A stretch of 5,551 nucleotides of DNA, taken from positions 1 to 5,551 of the forward strand of contig JAPYTY010000158.1 in assembly GCA_029942065.1 (NCBI GenBank). Reading direction: 5' to 3'. Position numbers and translations under genes: made by a program. This document shows, one piece after another, positions 1 through 5,551 of this stretch (positions are counted from its first letter, which is position 1; each line of letters begins with the position of its first letter). The stretch comes from Acidobacteriota bacterium. Its GTDB lineage: Bacteria; Acidobacteriota; UBA6911; RPQK01; JADFOI01. Below the pieces are notes generated by a model. It made no database searches. It saw only the letters and a list, made by a program, of their open reading frames with translations, and had not been told where the DNA came from.

Positions 1-1
1 A

Positions 2-559
2 CTATATCCTCTCTAGTACTCGCCACAAATCTTTCTTCCCTAATCCTGTGGCGGAGGAATAAGGGACAACACTACTCTTGAAACCTGTTTCCATTCGGCT
101 GAGAGATCCCTGAAGCTGGTTCGAGGACAACTTGTCCGCCTTGGTGGCAACGATCTGATAAGAAACATCAAACTCCTCCAGCCACTGCCGCATCAATTGA
201 TCCAGATCAGTTGGTTCGCGGCGAGCATCGACGATCATTACCGTGAGCTTTAGATCCTCTTCCTCTCTCAAAAACTCTTCGATCATCGGGCCCCAACGAT
301 CTCGAATCCTGGCCGGAACCTTGGCGAATCCATATCCGGGCAAATCCACAAAAACCCATCGGTCATCAATATTAAAGAAGTTAATCAACTGGGTACGGCC
401 TGGAGTGGAACTGGTTCGGGCCAAACCCTTCTTCCCGAGCAAACTGTTGATTAAGCTGGATTTTCCAACATTCGATCTTCCCGCGAACGCGATTCTGGGA
501 AGCCGCAGCTTGGGATACTCATCCTTGTAAGTCGCACTCTTGATGAATTGAACTTCCAC
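2..559 (-). CDS. engB: Ribosome biogenesis GTPase EngB (YsxC/YihA family)
   Basis: This 185-residue protein is a complete TrmE-Era-EngA-EngB-type GTPase. The family acts in the cytoplasm in late assembly of the large ribosomal subunit and is often essential. All G motifs are visible: G1 P-loop GRSNVGKS at 27-34, G2 region STPGRT at 51-56, G3 DLPGYG at 72-77, G4 TKAD at 139-142, and G5 SSA at 168-170. The length is slightly under the usual 190-210, with only short tails outside the G domain. The start is GTG. The frame is open for about 50 codons further upstream but contains no ATG, GTG or TTG there, and the N-terminus aligns with known EngB starts, so GTG at 559 is well supported although the Shine-Dalgarno is weak (GGA only 2 nt away). 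The stop is TAG. It lies 191 bp downstream of lon, an association also seen in Bacillus (lonA-ysxC). Co-transcription with lon is possible but not shown. Confidence 0.97.
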   Translation of the reverse strand: MEVQFIKSATYKDEYPKLRLPRIAFAGRSNVGKSSLINSLLGKKGLARTSSTPGRTQLINFFNIDDRWVFVDLPGYGFAKVPARIRDRWGPMIEEFLREEEDLKLTVMIVDARREPTDLDQLMRQWLEEFDVSYQIVATKADKLSSNQLQGSLSRMETGFKSSVVPYSSATGLGKKDLWRVLERI

Positions 560-750
560 GTTCCAAAGACCACAAACGACTGACTGCCGGTTACTATCAT
601 TTATATGGTGGATCTTACGGTTAACCGCTCCGCCTTGAAACTCTGCTCTAAGATTATTGCTATGCTCTGTGAAATCAGAGCCTTTGAGTTTATTTTCGTG
701 GCTTACTAACCACCGTCAGCGGTTTTATCTTGATGGTCCGTGGTCTATGG
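560..750. other. lon-engB intergenic region
   Basis: This 191-bp gap has no recognisable gene. Read in the transcribed (minus) direction it contains, in order, the heptad repeat that begins inside lon, a small ACCG/CGGT hairpin (712-723), a 6-bp hairpin with an AGTA loop (698-713), a second 6-bp hairpin (664-681) and the perfect palindrome CGGTTAACCG (618-627). None of the hairpins is followed by a T run on the minus strand, so I see no intrinsic terminator for lon and read-through into engB is plausible. An AT-rich TATAAATGATA stretch about 45 nt upstream of the engB start could be a -10 element, but no good -35 box sits at the right distance. Confidence 0.5.
664..681 (-). other. Small RNA hairpin in the lon-engB spacer
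   Basis: A perfect 6-bp inverted repeat (GCTCTG and CAGAGC) encloses a 6-nt loop. On the minus strand, the direction of transcription here, it is not followed by a T run. The 5' arm could pair instead with TTAGAGC further downstream (plus positions 645-651), giving an alternative 7-bp helix with one G-U pair. It may be a processing or stability element, or chance. Confidence 0.35.
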
Positions 751-761
751 TCAGTGGACTT
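734..761. repeat. 7-bp tandem repeat straddling the lon stop codon
   Basis: On the plus strand there are four consecutive heptads: TGGTCCG (734-740), TGGTCTA (741-747), TGGTCAG (748-754) and TGGACTT (755-761). The first three share TGGTC exactly and the fourth keeps TGG. The lon stop codon (751-753) lies in the third unit, so the last codons of lon are written in repeat sequence. Degenerate heptanucleotide arrays of this kind occur between genes in several bacterial phyla; I have no evidence for a function here. Confidence 0.7.
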
Positions 762-3171
762 CGGGTCGATTCACTTGTTTTATCCGAGGAGGTCTTTGTT
801 CGTCGAGGAACTCCTCGCCGTTCTTCTTGAGGATGGGGCTTTCCAATGCTATATCCAGCACCTCATCCATATGTTCCACCAATACAATCTTAACATCATC
901 CAGGACTGACTGGGGAATATCTTTAAGATCTTTTTCGTTTTCCTTGGGCAAAATCACCGTCTCGATGTCACTTCGGTGAGCCGCCAGGACCTTTTCCTTG
1001 ACTCCCCCGATCGGCAGGACCTTGCCGCGCAGGGTGATTTCTCCGGTCATGGCCACATCTCGGCGTACGGGAATTCCCGCCAGCGCTGAAACGATAGTGG
1101 TGGCCAGAGCGATCCCTGCCGACGGCCCGTCCTTGGGGATGGCGCCCTCGGGAACATGCACATGCAGATCCAGCAACTTGTGGAAGTCCTTACCGAGGCC
1201 GAACGCCCCGCTGCGTGATCGGACAAAGGACAGAGCGGCCTTGGCCGATTCCTGCATCACTTCTCCCAGTTTGCCAGTCAGCGTCAGATTTCCTTTACCC
1301 TTCATGGTGGTGGCTTCCGTCAACAGGACTTCTCCCCCCACCTCGGTCCAGGCCAAGCCGGTAGCCAGACCCACCTCATTGGCTTCGGCCGCCAGTGATC
1401 TGCGAAACTTCTGAATCCCAAGCAGTTCCTGCACCTGGTCCTTATCGATGACGACCTTCTTGAACTCGGACTTCTCGGATCGGGCAGTCACCACCTTACG
1501 AGCGACCTTACGGCAAACGTTGGCGATTTCACGATCCAGGTTGCGCACTCCTGATTCACGCGTATAGCTGTTGATAATCTCCTGGATGCCTTCGCTGGTG
1601 AACTCTATCTGCTCCGGCTTGAGCCCCTGCTGCTTGAGCTGTTTTTTCACCAGATACTGTTCGGCAATATTGAGCTTTTCCAGCTCGGTGTAACCCGAGA
1701 TATGGATGATTTCCATCCGGTCCTGGAGCGGTCGCGGAATGGTGTGCAGCACGTTAGCCGTACAAATGAACATCACCTGGGACAGGTCGAATTCGGTATC
1801 CAGGTAATGATCCACGAATTCCTTGTTGTGCTCCGGATCCAGCACCTCCATGAGGGCTGCGGAGGGATCGCCGCGAAAATCCGTGCTCATTTTGTCTACT
1901 TCATCCATCAGAAGCACCGGATTCCGGGTCTTGGCCTTTTTCATCATCTGAATGATCTGACCGGGAAGAGCCCCGATGTAGGTCCGCCGGTGACCCCGAA
2001 TTTCGGCTTCATCTCGGACACCCCCCAACGAGAGCCTGACGAATTTTCGTCCCGTGGCACGACCAATGGAACGTCCCAGGGACGTTTTCCCCACTCCGGG
2101 AGGTCCCACGAAACATAAAATCGAACCCTGCTGCGTCTTGGATGAGAGTTGGCGCACGGCCAGAAACTCCAAAATGCGCTCTTTGACCTTCTCAAGTCCG
2201 TAATGGTCTTCATTTAGAATACGCTCCGCCCGCTGCAGGTCCTTGATCTCGCGACTGCGCTTGGTCCAGGGCATGGAAACCAGCCAATCGATATAAGTAC
2301 GACTCACGGTGGTCTCAGCACTCATGGGAGGCATCTGCTCCAGGCGGTTGATCTCATTGGTCGCCTTTTCTTGAGCATCTTCGGACATTTTGGCTTCTTC
2401 CACCTTCGTTTTCAGTTCTTCGATCTCGTCTTTTTCTCCCCGACCCAGCTCTTTCTGGATGGCCTTCATCTTCTCGCTCAGGTAGTACTCACGCTGGGCC
2501 TTCTCCATCTGGCGGCGCACTCGTCCCTGCAAAGACTTGTCCATCTTCACCTTTTCGATCTCGACCTCGATGAACTCACAGATCCGCTCCATCCGTTCCA
2601 CGGGATCGGCCACTTCAAGGAGCGACTGTTTATCTTCTACCGTCACGGGAAGATTGGCCGCAATCGTGTCCGCCAGGCGCTCTGCATCGGTACTCTGGGA
2701 AGCCTGAACGATGGTTTCGTAATTAAGATTGGGATTAAGTTTTGCAAATTCCTCAAACAGGGAGTTGAGCCGCTTGGCCAGCAGACTCACCTTGGCCTTG
2801 GACACCTTGGCCACCTGATCGAGGATGACTTCAGCCCGGAGAAAGCCTCCGTTTTCTTCGACCGCAGCGGTCCGTGCCCGTCGCAGGCCTTCCACCAGGA
2901 CCTTGATATTGCCATCGGGGAGTTTGAGACTCTGAACAATGTTGGCAACCGTTCCCACCTCATAGATATCTTCTGGGGCCGGGTTATCCTGGGAAGCATC
3001 CATCTGGGTAGCCAGGTAGATCTTTTTGTCCCCCTCCAAGGCGCTCTCCAGTGCCAACACGGAAGACTGGCGCCCGATGACGAAGGGAACCATCATGAAA
3101 GGAAAAACCACGACATCCCGGATCGGGACCATGGGATAGGATCGGCTCACGGTCTCGTCAATTTCATCCAT
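751..3171 (-). CDS. lon: ATP-dependent protease La (LonA type)
   Basis: This 806-residue protein is a full-length LonA, a cytoplasmic homohexameric AAA+ protease that unfolds and degrades misfolded and short-lived regulatory proteins. The N-terminal LON domain spans about 12-205 (starting at PMVPIRDVVVFP). A charged helical linker runs to about 290, then the AAA+ module at about 300-590: Walker A GPPGVGKT 356-363, pore-loop Y398, Walker B with D423 and E424, sensor-1 N473, arginine finger R485 and sensor-2 R543. The protease domain (about 600-775) has the Ser-Lys dyad S684 (in DGPSAG) and K725 (in GGVKEK). A charged tail of about 30 residues follows, and its last codons lie in the heptad repeat. 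ATG at 3171 is the first start after an in-frame TAG; there is no clear Shine-Dalgarno, and Met14, just before the conserved domain start, is the alternative. The 269-bp gap upstream suggests lon has its own promoter. Confidence 0.98.
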   Translation of the reverse strand: MDEIDETVSRSYPMVPIRDVVVFPFMMVPFVIGRQSSVLALESALEGDKKIYLATQMDASQDNPAPEDIYEVGTVANIVQSLKLPDGNIKVLVEGLRRARTAAVEENGGFLRAEVILDQVAKVSKAKVSLLAKRLNSLFEEFAKLNPNLNYETIVQASQSTDAERLADTIAANLPVTVEDKQSLLEVADPVERMERICEFIEVEIEKVKMDKSLQGRVRRQMEKAQREYYLSEKMKAIQKELGRGEKDEIEELKTKVEEAKMSEDAQEKATNEINRLEQMPPMSAETTVSRTYIDWLVSMPWTKRSREIKDLQRAERILNEDHYGLEKVKERILEFLAVRQLSSKTQQGSILCFVGPPGVGKTSLGRSIGRATGRKFVRLSLGGVRDEAEIRGHRRTYIGALPGQIIQMMKKAKTRNPVLLMDEVDKMSTDFRGDPSAALMEVLDPEHNKEFVDHYLDTEFDLSQVMFICTANVLHTIPRPLQDRMEIIHISGYTELEKLNIAEQYLVKKQLKQQGLKPEQIEFTSEGIQEIINSYTRESGVRNLDREIANVCRKVARKVVTARSEKSEFKKVVIDKDQVQELLGIQKFRRSLAAEANEVGLATGLAWTEVGGEVLLTEATTMKGKGNLTLTGKLGEVMQESAKAALSFVRSRSGAFGLGKDFHKLLDLHVHVPEGAIPKDGPSAGIALATTIVSALAGIPVRRDVAMTGEITLRGKVLPIGGVKEKVLAAHRSDIETVILPKENEKDLKDIPQSVLDDVKIVLVEHMDEVLDIALESPILKKNGEEFLDEQRPPRIKQVNRPEVH

Positions 3172-3262
3172 AACGTGATCTGAATCAGCAACCTTGTGTT
3201 TTCGAACTCGCTATCAATAGATTCGTTCAGCTGAAAAACGTTTCATTATTTATCACTATCCA

Positions 3263-3296
3263 CTGACGAATTCACCTTTTGATGAACCTCCGTCAG
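3263..3296 (-). promoter_or_regulatory. RNA hairpin in the lon leader
   Basis: The outer arms CTGACG and CGTCAG pair perfectly over 6 bp. An inner stem TTCATC/GGTGAA adds 6 bp with one G-U pair and an AAAA loop, and two further G-U pairs bridge the arms, leaving a 2-nt bulge. The G-U pairs exist only in the minus-strand transcript; on the plus strand they become A-C mismatches, which fits a role in the lon RNA. No T run follows, so it is not a standard terminator. It ends about 90 nt upstream of the lon start. Possible roles are mRNA stability, processing or translational control. Confidence 0.4.
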
Positions 3297-3312
3297 CCCA
3301 ACGACCACGGCT

Positions 3313-3344
3313 ATTTGGGGGCCCGTAACCGTTCCGGATTCAAG
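3313..3344 (-). promoter_or_regulatory. Candidate sigma-32-type heat-shock promoter for lon
   Basis: On the minus strand CTTGAA (3344-3339), a perfect match to the sigma-32 -35 core, is followed by CCCCAAAT (3320-3313), which differs from the -10 consensus CCCCATnT at one defined position. The spacer is 18 nt, or 17 if the adjacent fifth C is used, which is longer than the usual 13-15 or so. lon is a classic heat-shock gene and the site is about 140 nt upstream of its start, so the location is sensible. The long spacer keeps this a candidate. Confidence 0.35.
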
Positions 3345-3440
3345 GCCCTGAACTCCTCGATCTCTCTACACAAAACCTCCCTGCTGCAATCGACGGAAGG
3401 GATGTGTAAGGATCACCGGCCAGCTGAATATGATCCGCGG

Positions 3441-4682
3441 CTATCCGGCCTTTTCAAGCAACTTGAAGACGAATTCCTTGCTTTCGACTATCTCACGAGT
3501 AACCACAAACTCTTTCACTTTTTTAGTCGAAGGTAGTTCGTACATCACATCTAACATAAGATCTTCGGTGATCAAGCGCAAGCCGCGAGCGCCAATTTTT
3601 CTCTCCAGGGCCATTTCAGCGATCATATCGAGCGCATCGTCGGTAAAACTGAGTGCAACACCCTCGAAATCAAACATCTTTGCGTATTGTTTGACCAGGG
3701 CATCGGTTGGCTGGGTCAGAATCTCCACCAGTGCCTTTTGATCCAGCTCATGCAGGGTGCAGACGATCGGAAGTCGTCCCACGAATTCCGGAATCAATCC
3801 ATACTTGATCAGATCCTCCGGACGCACCTGGCCCAGCAGTTCCGATTCTTCCTGCGCCCCCCACTGGGGAGAACTCAGATCCGCGTGGAAGCCCACACTG
3901 CTTCGCCCCACCCGCTTCCTGATGGTGTCACCCAGGCCCACGAAGGCGCCGCCACAAATGAAAAGAATATTGGTGGTATCCACCTGCACGAATTCCTGAT
4001 GGGGATGCTTACGGCCACCCTGGGGAGGCACATTGGCCATGGTCCCTTCCAGAATCTTCAGCAGAGCCTGCTGAACTCCTTCGCCGGACACATCCCGGGT
4101 GATGGAGGGGTTTTCATCTTTTCGGGAGATCTTGTCAATCTCATCGATGTAGATGATTCCCTGCATACAACGGTCTCGATCACCTCCGGCGGCCTGCAAC
4201 AGTTTGAGGATGATGTTCTCCACATCCTCACCCACATAGCCGGCTTCCGTTAAGGTGGTGGCATCGACGATGGCAAAAGGGACCGAGAGCATCCGGGCCA
4301 GAGTTTGGGCCAGCAAGGTCTTACCTGTGCCGGTCGGACCGATAAGCAGCACGTTGCTCTTGGCCAGTTCCACTTCCTGGTTGCGCCGCCGTCCGATTTT
4401 GATACGTTTGTAATGGTTGTAGACGGCTACCGCCAGTTTCTTTTTACACATCTCCTGGCCGATCACATAGGAGTCCAGGAAATCCTTGATCTCGATGGGC
4501 TTGGGAAGATTTTCCTTGACGGAGGAGGCCTCTACCGTCATGTCATCAGAGATGATTTCGTTGCACACGTCGACGCACTCATCACAAATGAAGACGGTTG
4601 GCCCTGCGATCAGCTTTTTTACGTCATTCTGACTTTTGTTGCAAAATGAACAGTGTAGAATCTCTTCTGCTTCTTTTTTCAT
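3441..4682 (-). CDS. clpX: ATP-dependent Clp protease, ATP-binding subunit ClpX
   Basis: This 413-residue protein is a complete ClpX, the hexameric AAA+ unfoldase that recognises tagged substrates and threads them into ClpP. The N-terminal zinc-binding domain has the four cysteines C11, C14, C33 and C36. The AAA+ part shows Walker A GPTGTGKT 115-122, the pore-1 loop GYVG 148-151, Walker B with D180 and E181, the RKH loop at 224-226 and the sensor-2 GAR with R366. The ClpP-docking loop tripeptide is VGF at 263-265, an accepted variant of IGF, so pairing with the adjacent ClpP is expected. Length is normal (E. coli 424) with a short C-terminus. ATG at 4682 is the first start after an in-frame TGA; no Shine-Dalgarno is visible, although the start is A-rich. 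It follows clpP by 63 bp, consistent with one transcript. The stop is TAG. Confidence 0.98.
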   Translation of the reverse strand: MKKEAEEILHCSFCNKSQNDVKKLIAGPTVFICDECVDVCNEIISDDMTVEASSVKENLPKPIEIKDFLDSYVIGQEMCKKKLAVAVYNHYKRIKIGRRRNQEVELAKSNVLLIGPTGTGKTLLAQTLARMLSVPFAIVDATTLTEAGYVGEDVENIILKLLQAAGGDRDRCMQGIIYIDEIDKISRKDENPSITRDVSGEGVQQALLKILEGTMANVPPQGGRKHPHQEFVQVDTTNILFICGGAFVGLGDTIRKRVGRSSVGFHADLSSPQWGAQEESELLGQVRPEDLIKYGLIPEFVGRLPIVCTLHELDQKALVEILTQPTDALVKQYAKMFDFEGVALSFTDDALDMIAEMALERKIGARGLRLITEDLMLDVMYELPSTKKVKEFVVTREIVESKEFVFKLLEKAG

Positions 4683-4707
4683 TTTGAATCGAGAGTCTCA
4701 GCGAATT

Positions 4708-4722
4708 CCCCGGGGTTCCCCC
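4708..4722 (-). other. G/C-run hairpin in the clpX leader
   Basis: The clpP-clpX gap contains the palindrome CCCCGGGG (4708-4715) next to a second C run (4719-4722), so GGGG can pair with either C run. The structure sits about 25-40 nt upstream of the clpX ATG. It may influence translation or RNA processing between clpP and clpX, but it is short and could be chance. Confidence 0.25.
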
Positions 4723-4745
4723 TTGGTTTTTTCTCTTGAATTGGA

Positions 4746-5366
4746 TCAGAGATCTGTCTTGAGATTGGAATCTTCAACTGGAACCGGTTTCTCTATAATC
4801 TCATCAATTATACCATACCGCTTCGCCTGGACCGGCCCCATGATGAAGTCCCGATCCAGGTCCTTTCCGATCTTCGCTACCTTCTGGCCGGTGTGCTTGG
4901 CCAGGATGGAATTGGTGATCTCCCGCATCCTGAGAATCTCCTTGGCATGAATATCGATATCAGACGCCTGCCCTGACAACCCGCTCATGGAGGGCTGGTG
5001 TATCAAAATTCTACTGTTGGGCAGGGCAAACCGTTTCCCCGCCGTTCCGGCTGCCAGAAGCACCGCACCCATGGAAGCAGCCTGCCCGATGCAGATCGTC
5101 GTCACATCGTTTCTGACAAACTGCATGGTGTCATAGATGGCCAGTCCGGCGGTAATCGAGCCACCGGGAGAGTTGATATAAAGGGAGATATCCCGACTCG
5201 GATCCTCCGCCATCAAAAACAAAAGCTGGGCGATCACCAGGTTGGCTACATTGTCATCAACAGGAGTGCCCACGAAGATAATATTGTCCTTGAGCAGTCG
5301 GGAGTAAATATCATAGGCGCGTTCTCCGCGGTTGGTCTGCTCGACGACCATCGGAACTAATGTCAC
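4746..5366 (-). CDS. clpP: ATP-dependent Clp protease proteolytic subunit ClpP
   Basis: This 206-residue protein is a complete ClpP serine protease, which forms two stacked heptameric rings and degrades chains delivered by ClpX or a similar unfoldase. The catalytic triad is visible: S98 in GQAASMGA, H123 in LIHQP and D173 at the end of DLDRD. The N-terminus closely resembles the mature N-terminal region of Bacillus ClpP (VVEQTNRGERAYDIYSRLL), so little or no propeptide is expected. The segment after H123 (SMSGLS before GQ) is one residue longer than in E. coli or B. subtilis, which explains Asp at 173 rather than 172. The start is GTG, chosen because AAAAGGAG lies 7 nt upstream; Met6 has no such signal. 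It follows tig by 73 bp and precedes its partner clpX by 63 bp. Confidence 0.98.
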   Translation of the reverse strand: MTLVPMVVEQTNRGERAYDIYSRLLKDNIIFVGTPVDDNVANLVIAQLLFLMAEDPSRDISLYINSPGGSITAGLAIYDTMQFVRNDVTTICIGQAASMGAVLLAAGTAGKRFALPNSRILIHQPSMSGLSGQASDIDIHAKEILRMREITNSILAKHTGQKVAKIGKDLDRDFIMGPVQAKRYGIIDEIIEKPVPVEDSNLKTDL

Positions 5367-5373
5367 GTCAATG

Positions 5374-5381
5374 CTCCTTTT
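5374..5381 (-). promoter_or_regulatory. Strong Shine-Dalgarno fixing the clpP GTG start
   Basis: AAAAGGAG lies 7 nt upstream of the GTG at 5366-5364. This decides the GTG over the in-frame ATG five codons later. It is the only strong ribosome binding site among the four complete genes of the window. Confidence 0.85.
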
Positions 5382-5397
5382 CAGTAGCTGACAAACA

Positions 5398-5419
5398 GGC
5401 CCCCCAAGGCCCGGGCGCC
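5398..5419 (-). other. GC-rich block in the tig-clpP spacer
   Basis: The 73-bp gap between tig and clpP contains overlapping GC palindromes, including GCCCGGGC (5409-5416) and GGCC arms at 5398-5401 and 5408-5411 around a 6-nt loop. In the transcribed direction it is followed by TGTTTGT, too poor in T for a standard terminator. It could reduce read-through from tig or mark RNA processing. Confidence 0.25.
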
Positions 5420-5439
5420 ACCACTCTTTTCATTCTTTA

Positions 5440-5551
5440 TTAACCATCTGTTATTTCGGCACCATCGACCAAAATCTTCACAGCTTTTTTCTGAATCAAC
5501 TGGGTTTCCAGACCCTCCATACGCCCCTCTTGCTGAAAGTACTGCTGCACC
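5440..5551 (-). CDS. tig: Trigger factor, C-terminal end (partial, cut by window edge)
   Basis: A minus-strand frame enters from the right edge and runs for 36 full codons to TAA at 5442-5440. It reads YFQQEGRMEGLETQLIQKKA, then VKILVDGAEITDG. The pattern of a helix ending in a conserved MEGL-type stretch, then a K(A/V)xxxLxxxA-like segment and a short acidic tail, matches the C-terminus of trigger factor, the ribosome-bound chaperone and peptidyl-prolyl isomerase. Its position directly upstream of clpP-clpX-lon is the usual one for tig. The visible part is too short for domain checks, so the call rests on this resemblance plus synteny. The rest of the gene lies outside the window. Confidence 0.85.
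   Translation of the reverse strand, partial: VQQYFQQEGRMEGLETQLIQKKAVKILVDGAEITDG

Larger units (their letters stand above)
3172..3440. other. clpX-lon intergenic region, probable lon leader
   Basis: This 269-bp gap is much larger than the other gaps between the protease genes. No open frame longer than about 34 codons reads in the gene direction, and none has a credible start with a ribosome binding site. In the transcribed direction it holds a 6-bp inverted repeat just after clpX (3410-3436, no T run), a heat-shock-type promoter candidate (3313-3344), a strong RNA hairpin (3263-3296) and an AT-rich stretch leading to lon. The layout fits an independent promoter with a structured leader for lon. 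That is an inference from position and motif resemblance. Confidence 0.5.

Noticed and set aside
618..627. Palindrome CGGTTAACCG upstream of engB as an operator
   Set aside because: A single 10-bp palindrome without a second copy or a matched promoter is too little to call.
1944..2213. 89-codon minus-strand frame inside lon
   Set aside because: It overlaps the AAA+ core of Lon in another frame, and Lon is intact there.
2371..3183. 270-codon open frame on the plus strand, antisense to lon
   Set aside because: It lies wholly opposite the Lon N-terminal half, and its translation is rich in L, H and F as expected from the complement of an E/K-rich helical region. It has no recognisable domain.
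3311..3412. Short minus-strand open frame of 33 codons in the clpX-lon gap
   Set aside because: It has protein-like composition near its end (REIEEFRALNPERLRAPK), but there is no ATG or GTG, the only TTG has a badly spaced ribosome binding site, and it overlaps the promoter candidate. A relic of a gene cannot be excluded.
3410..3436. Inverted repeat GGATCA/TGATCC after clpX as a terminator
   Set aside because: The stem is only 6 bp with a 15-nt loop and no T run follows on the minus strand.
4712..4732. GGGG-CCCC hairpin followed by TTTTTT on the plus strand as a terminator
   Set aside because: No plus-strand gene exists that it could end; the stem is 4 bp and is separated from the T run.
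1..5551. A novel defence, mobile or biosynthetic system
   Set aside because: All coding sequence is accounted for by tig, clpP, clpX, lon and engB. No transposase, integrase, tRNA, CRISPR array or unknown gene is visible.

Overview
The window holds a conserved protein quality-control cluster, with every gene on the minus strand. In transcription order (right to left) it carries the last 36 codons of tig (trigger factor), clpP, clpX, lon and engB (ysxC/yihA). All four complete genes have intact catalytic or nucleotide-binding motifs, and none shows a frameshift or truncation. The organism is a bacterium of moderate GC content. The order tig-clpP-clpX-lon is common in Acidobacteriota, Desulfobacterota, Nitrospirota and Proteobacteria; a Bacillus-type cluster would lack clpP and often carry lonB. 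ClpP and Lon wording looked closest to what I recall from Acidobacteriota-like proteins, but this is a low-confidence impression that would need a tree.

Layout. 5440-5551: 3' end of tig. 5367-5439: short gap with a GC-rich block and a strong clpP ribosome binding site. 4746-5366: clpP, starting at GTG. 4683-4745: short gap with a G/C-run hairpin. 3441-4682: clpX. 3172-3440: 269-bp gap with a heat-shock-type promoter candidate, a stable RNA hairpin and no convincing gene. 751-3171: lon. 560-750: 191-bp gap that begins with a 7-bp tandem repeat straddling the lon stop codon and also holds small hairpins. 2-559: engB, starting at GTG and ending one base from the window edge.

The genes work together on protein fate. 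Trigger factor binds nascent chains at the ribosome exit. ClpX unfolds tagged or misfolded substrates and feeds them into the ClpP chamber. Lon combines unfoldase and protease in one chain. EngB is a GTPase of large ribosomal subunit assembly that often sits downstream of lon. The two tight gaps (73 and 63 bp) suggest tig-clpP-clpX is one transcript. The larger gaps around lon, with the promoter-like signal upstream, suggest lon may also be expressed separately.

No undescribed system is visible. What deserves a second look is in the gaps around lon: the heat-shock-type promoter candidate, the leader hairpin and the heptad repeats.
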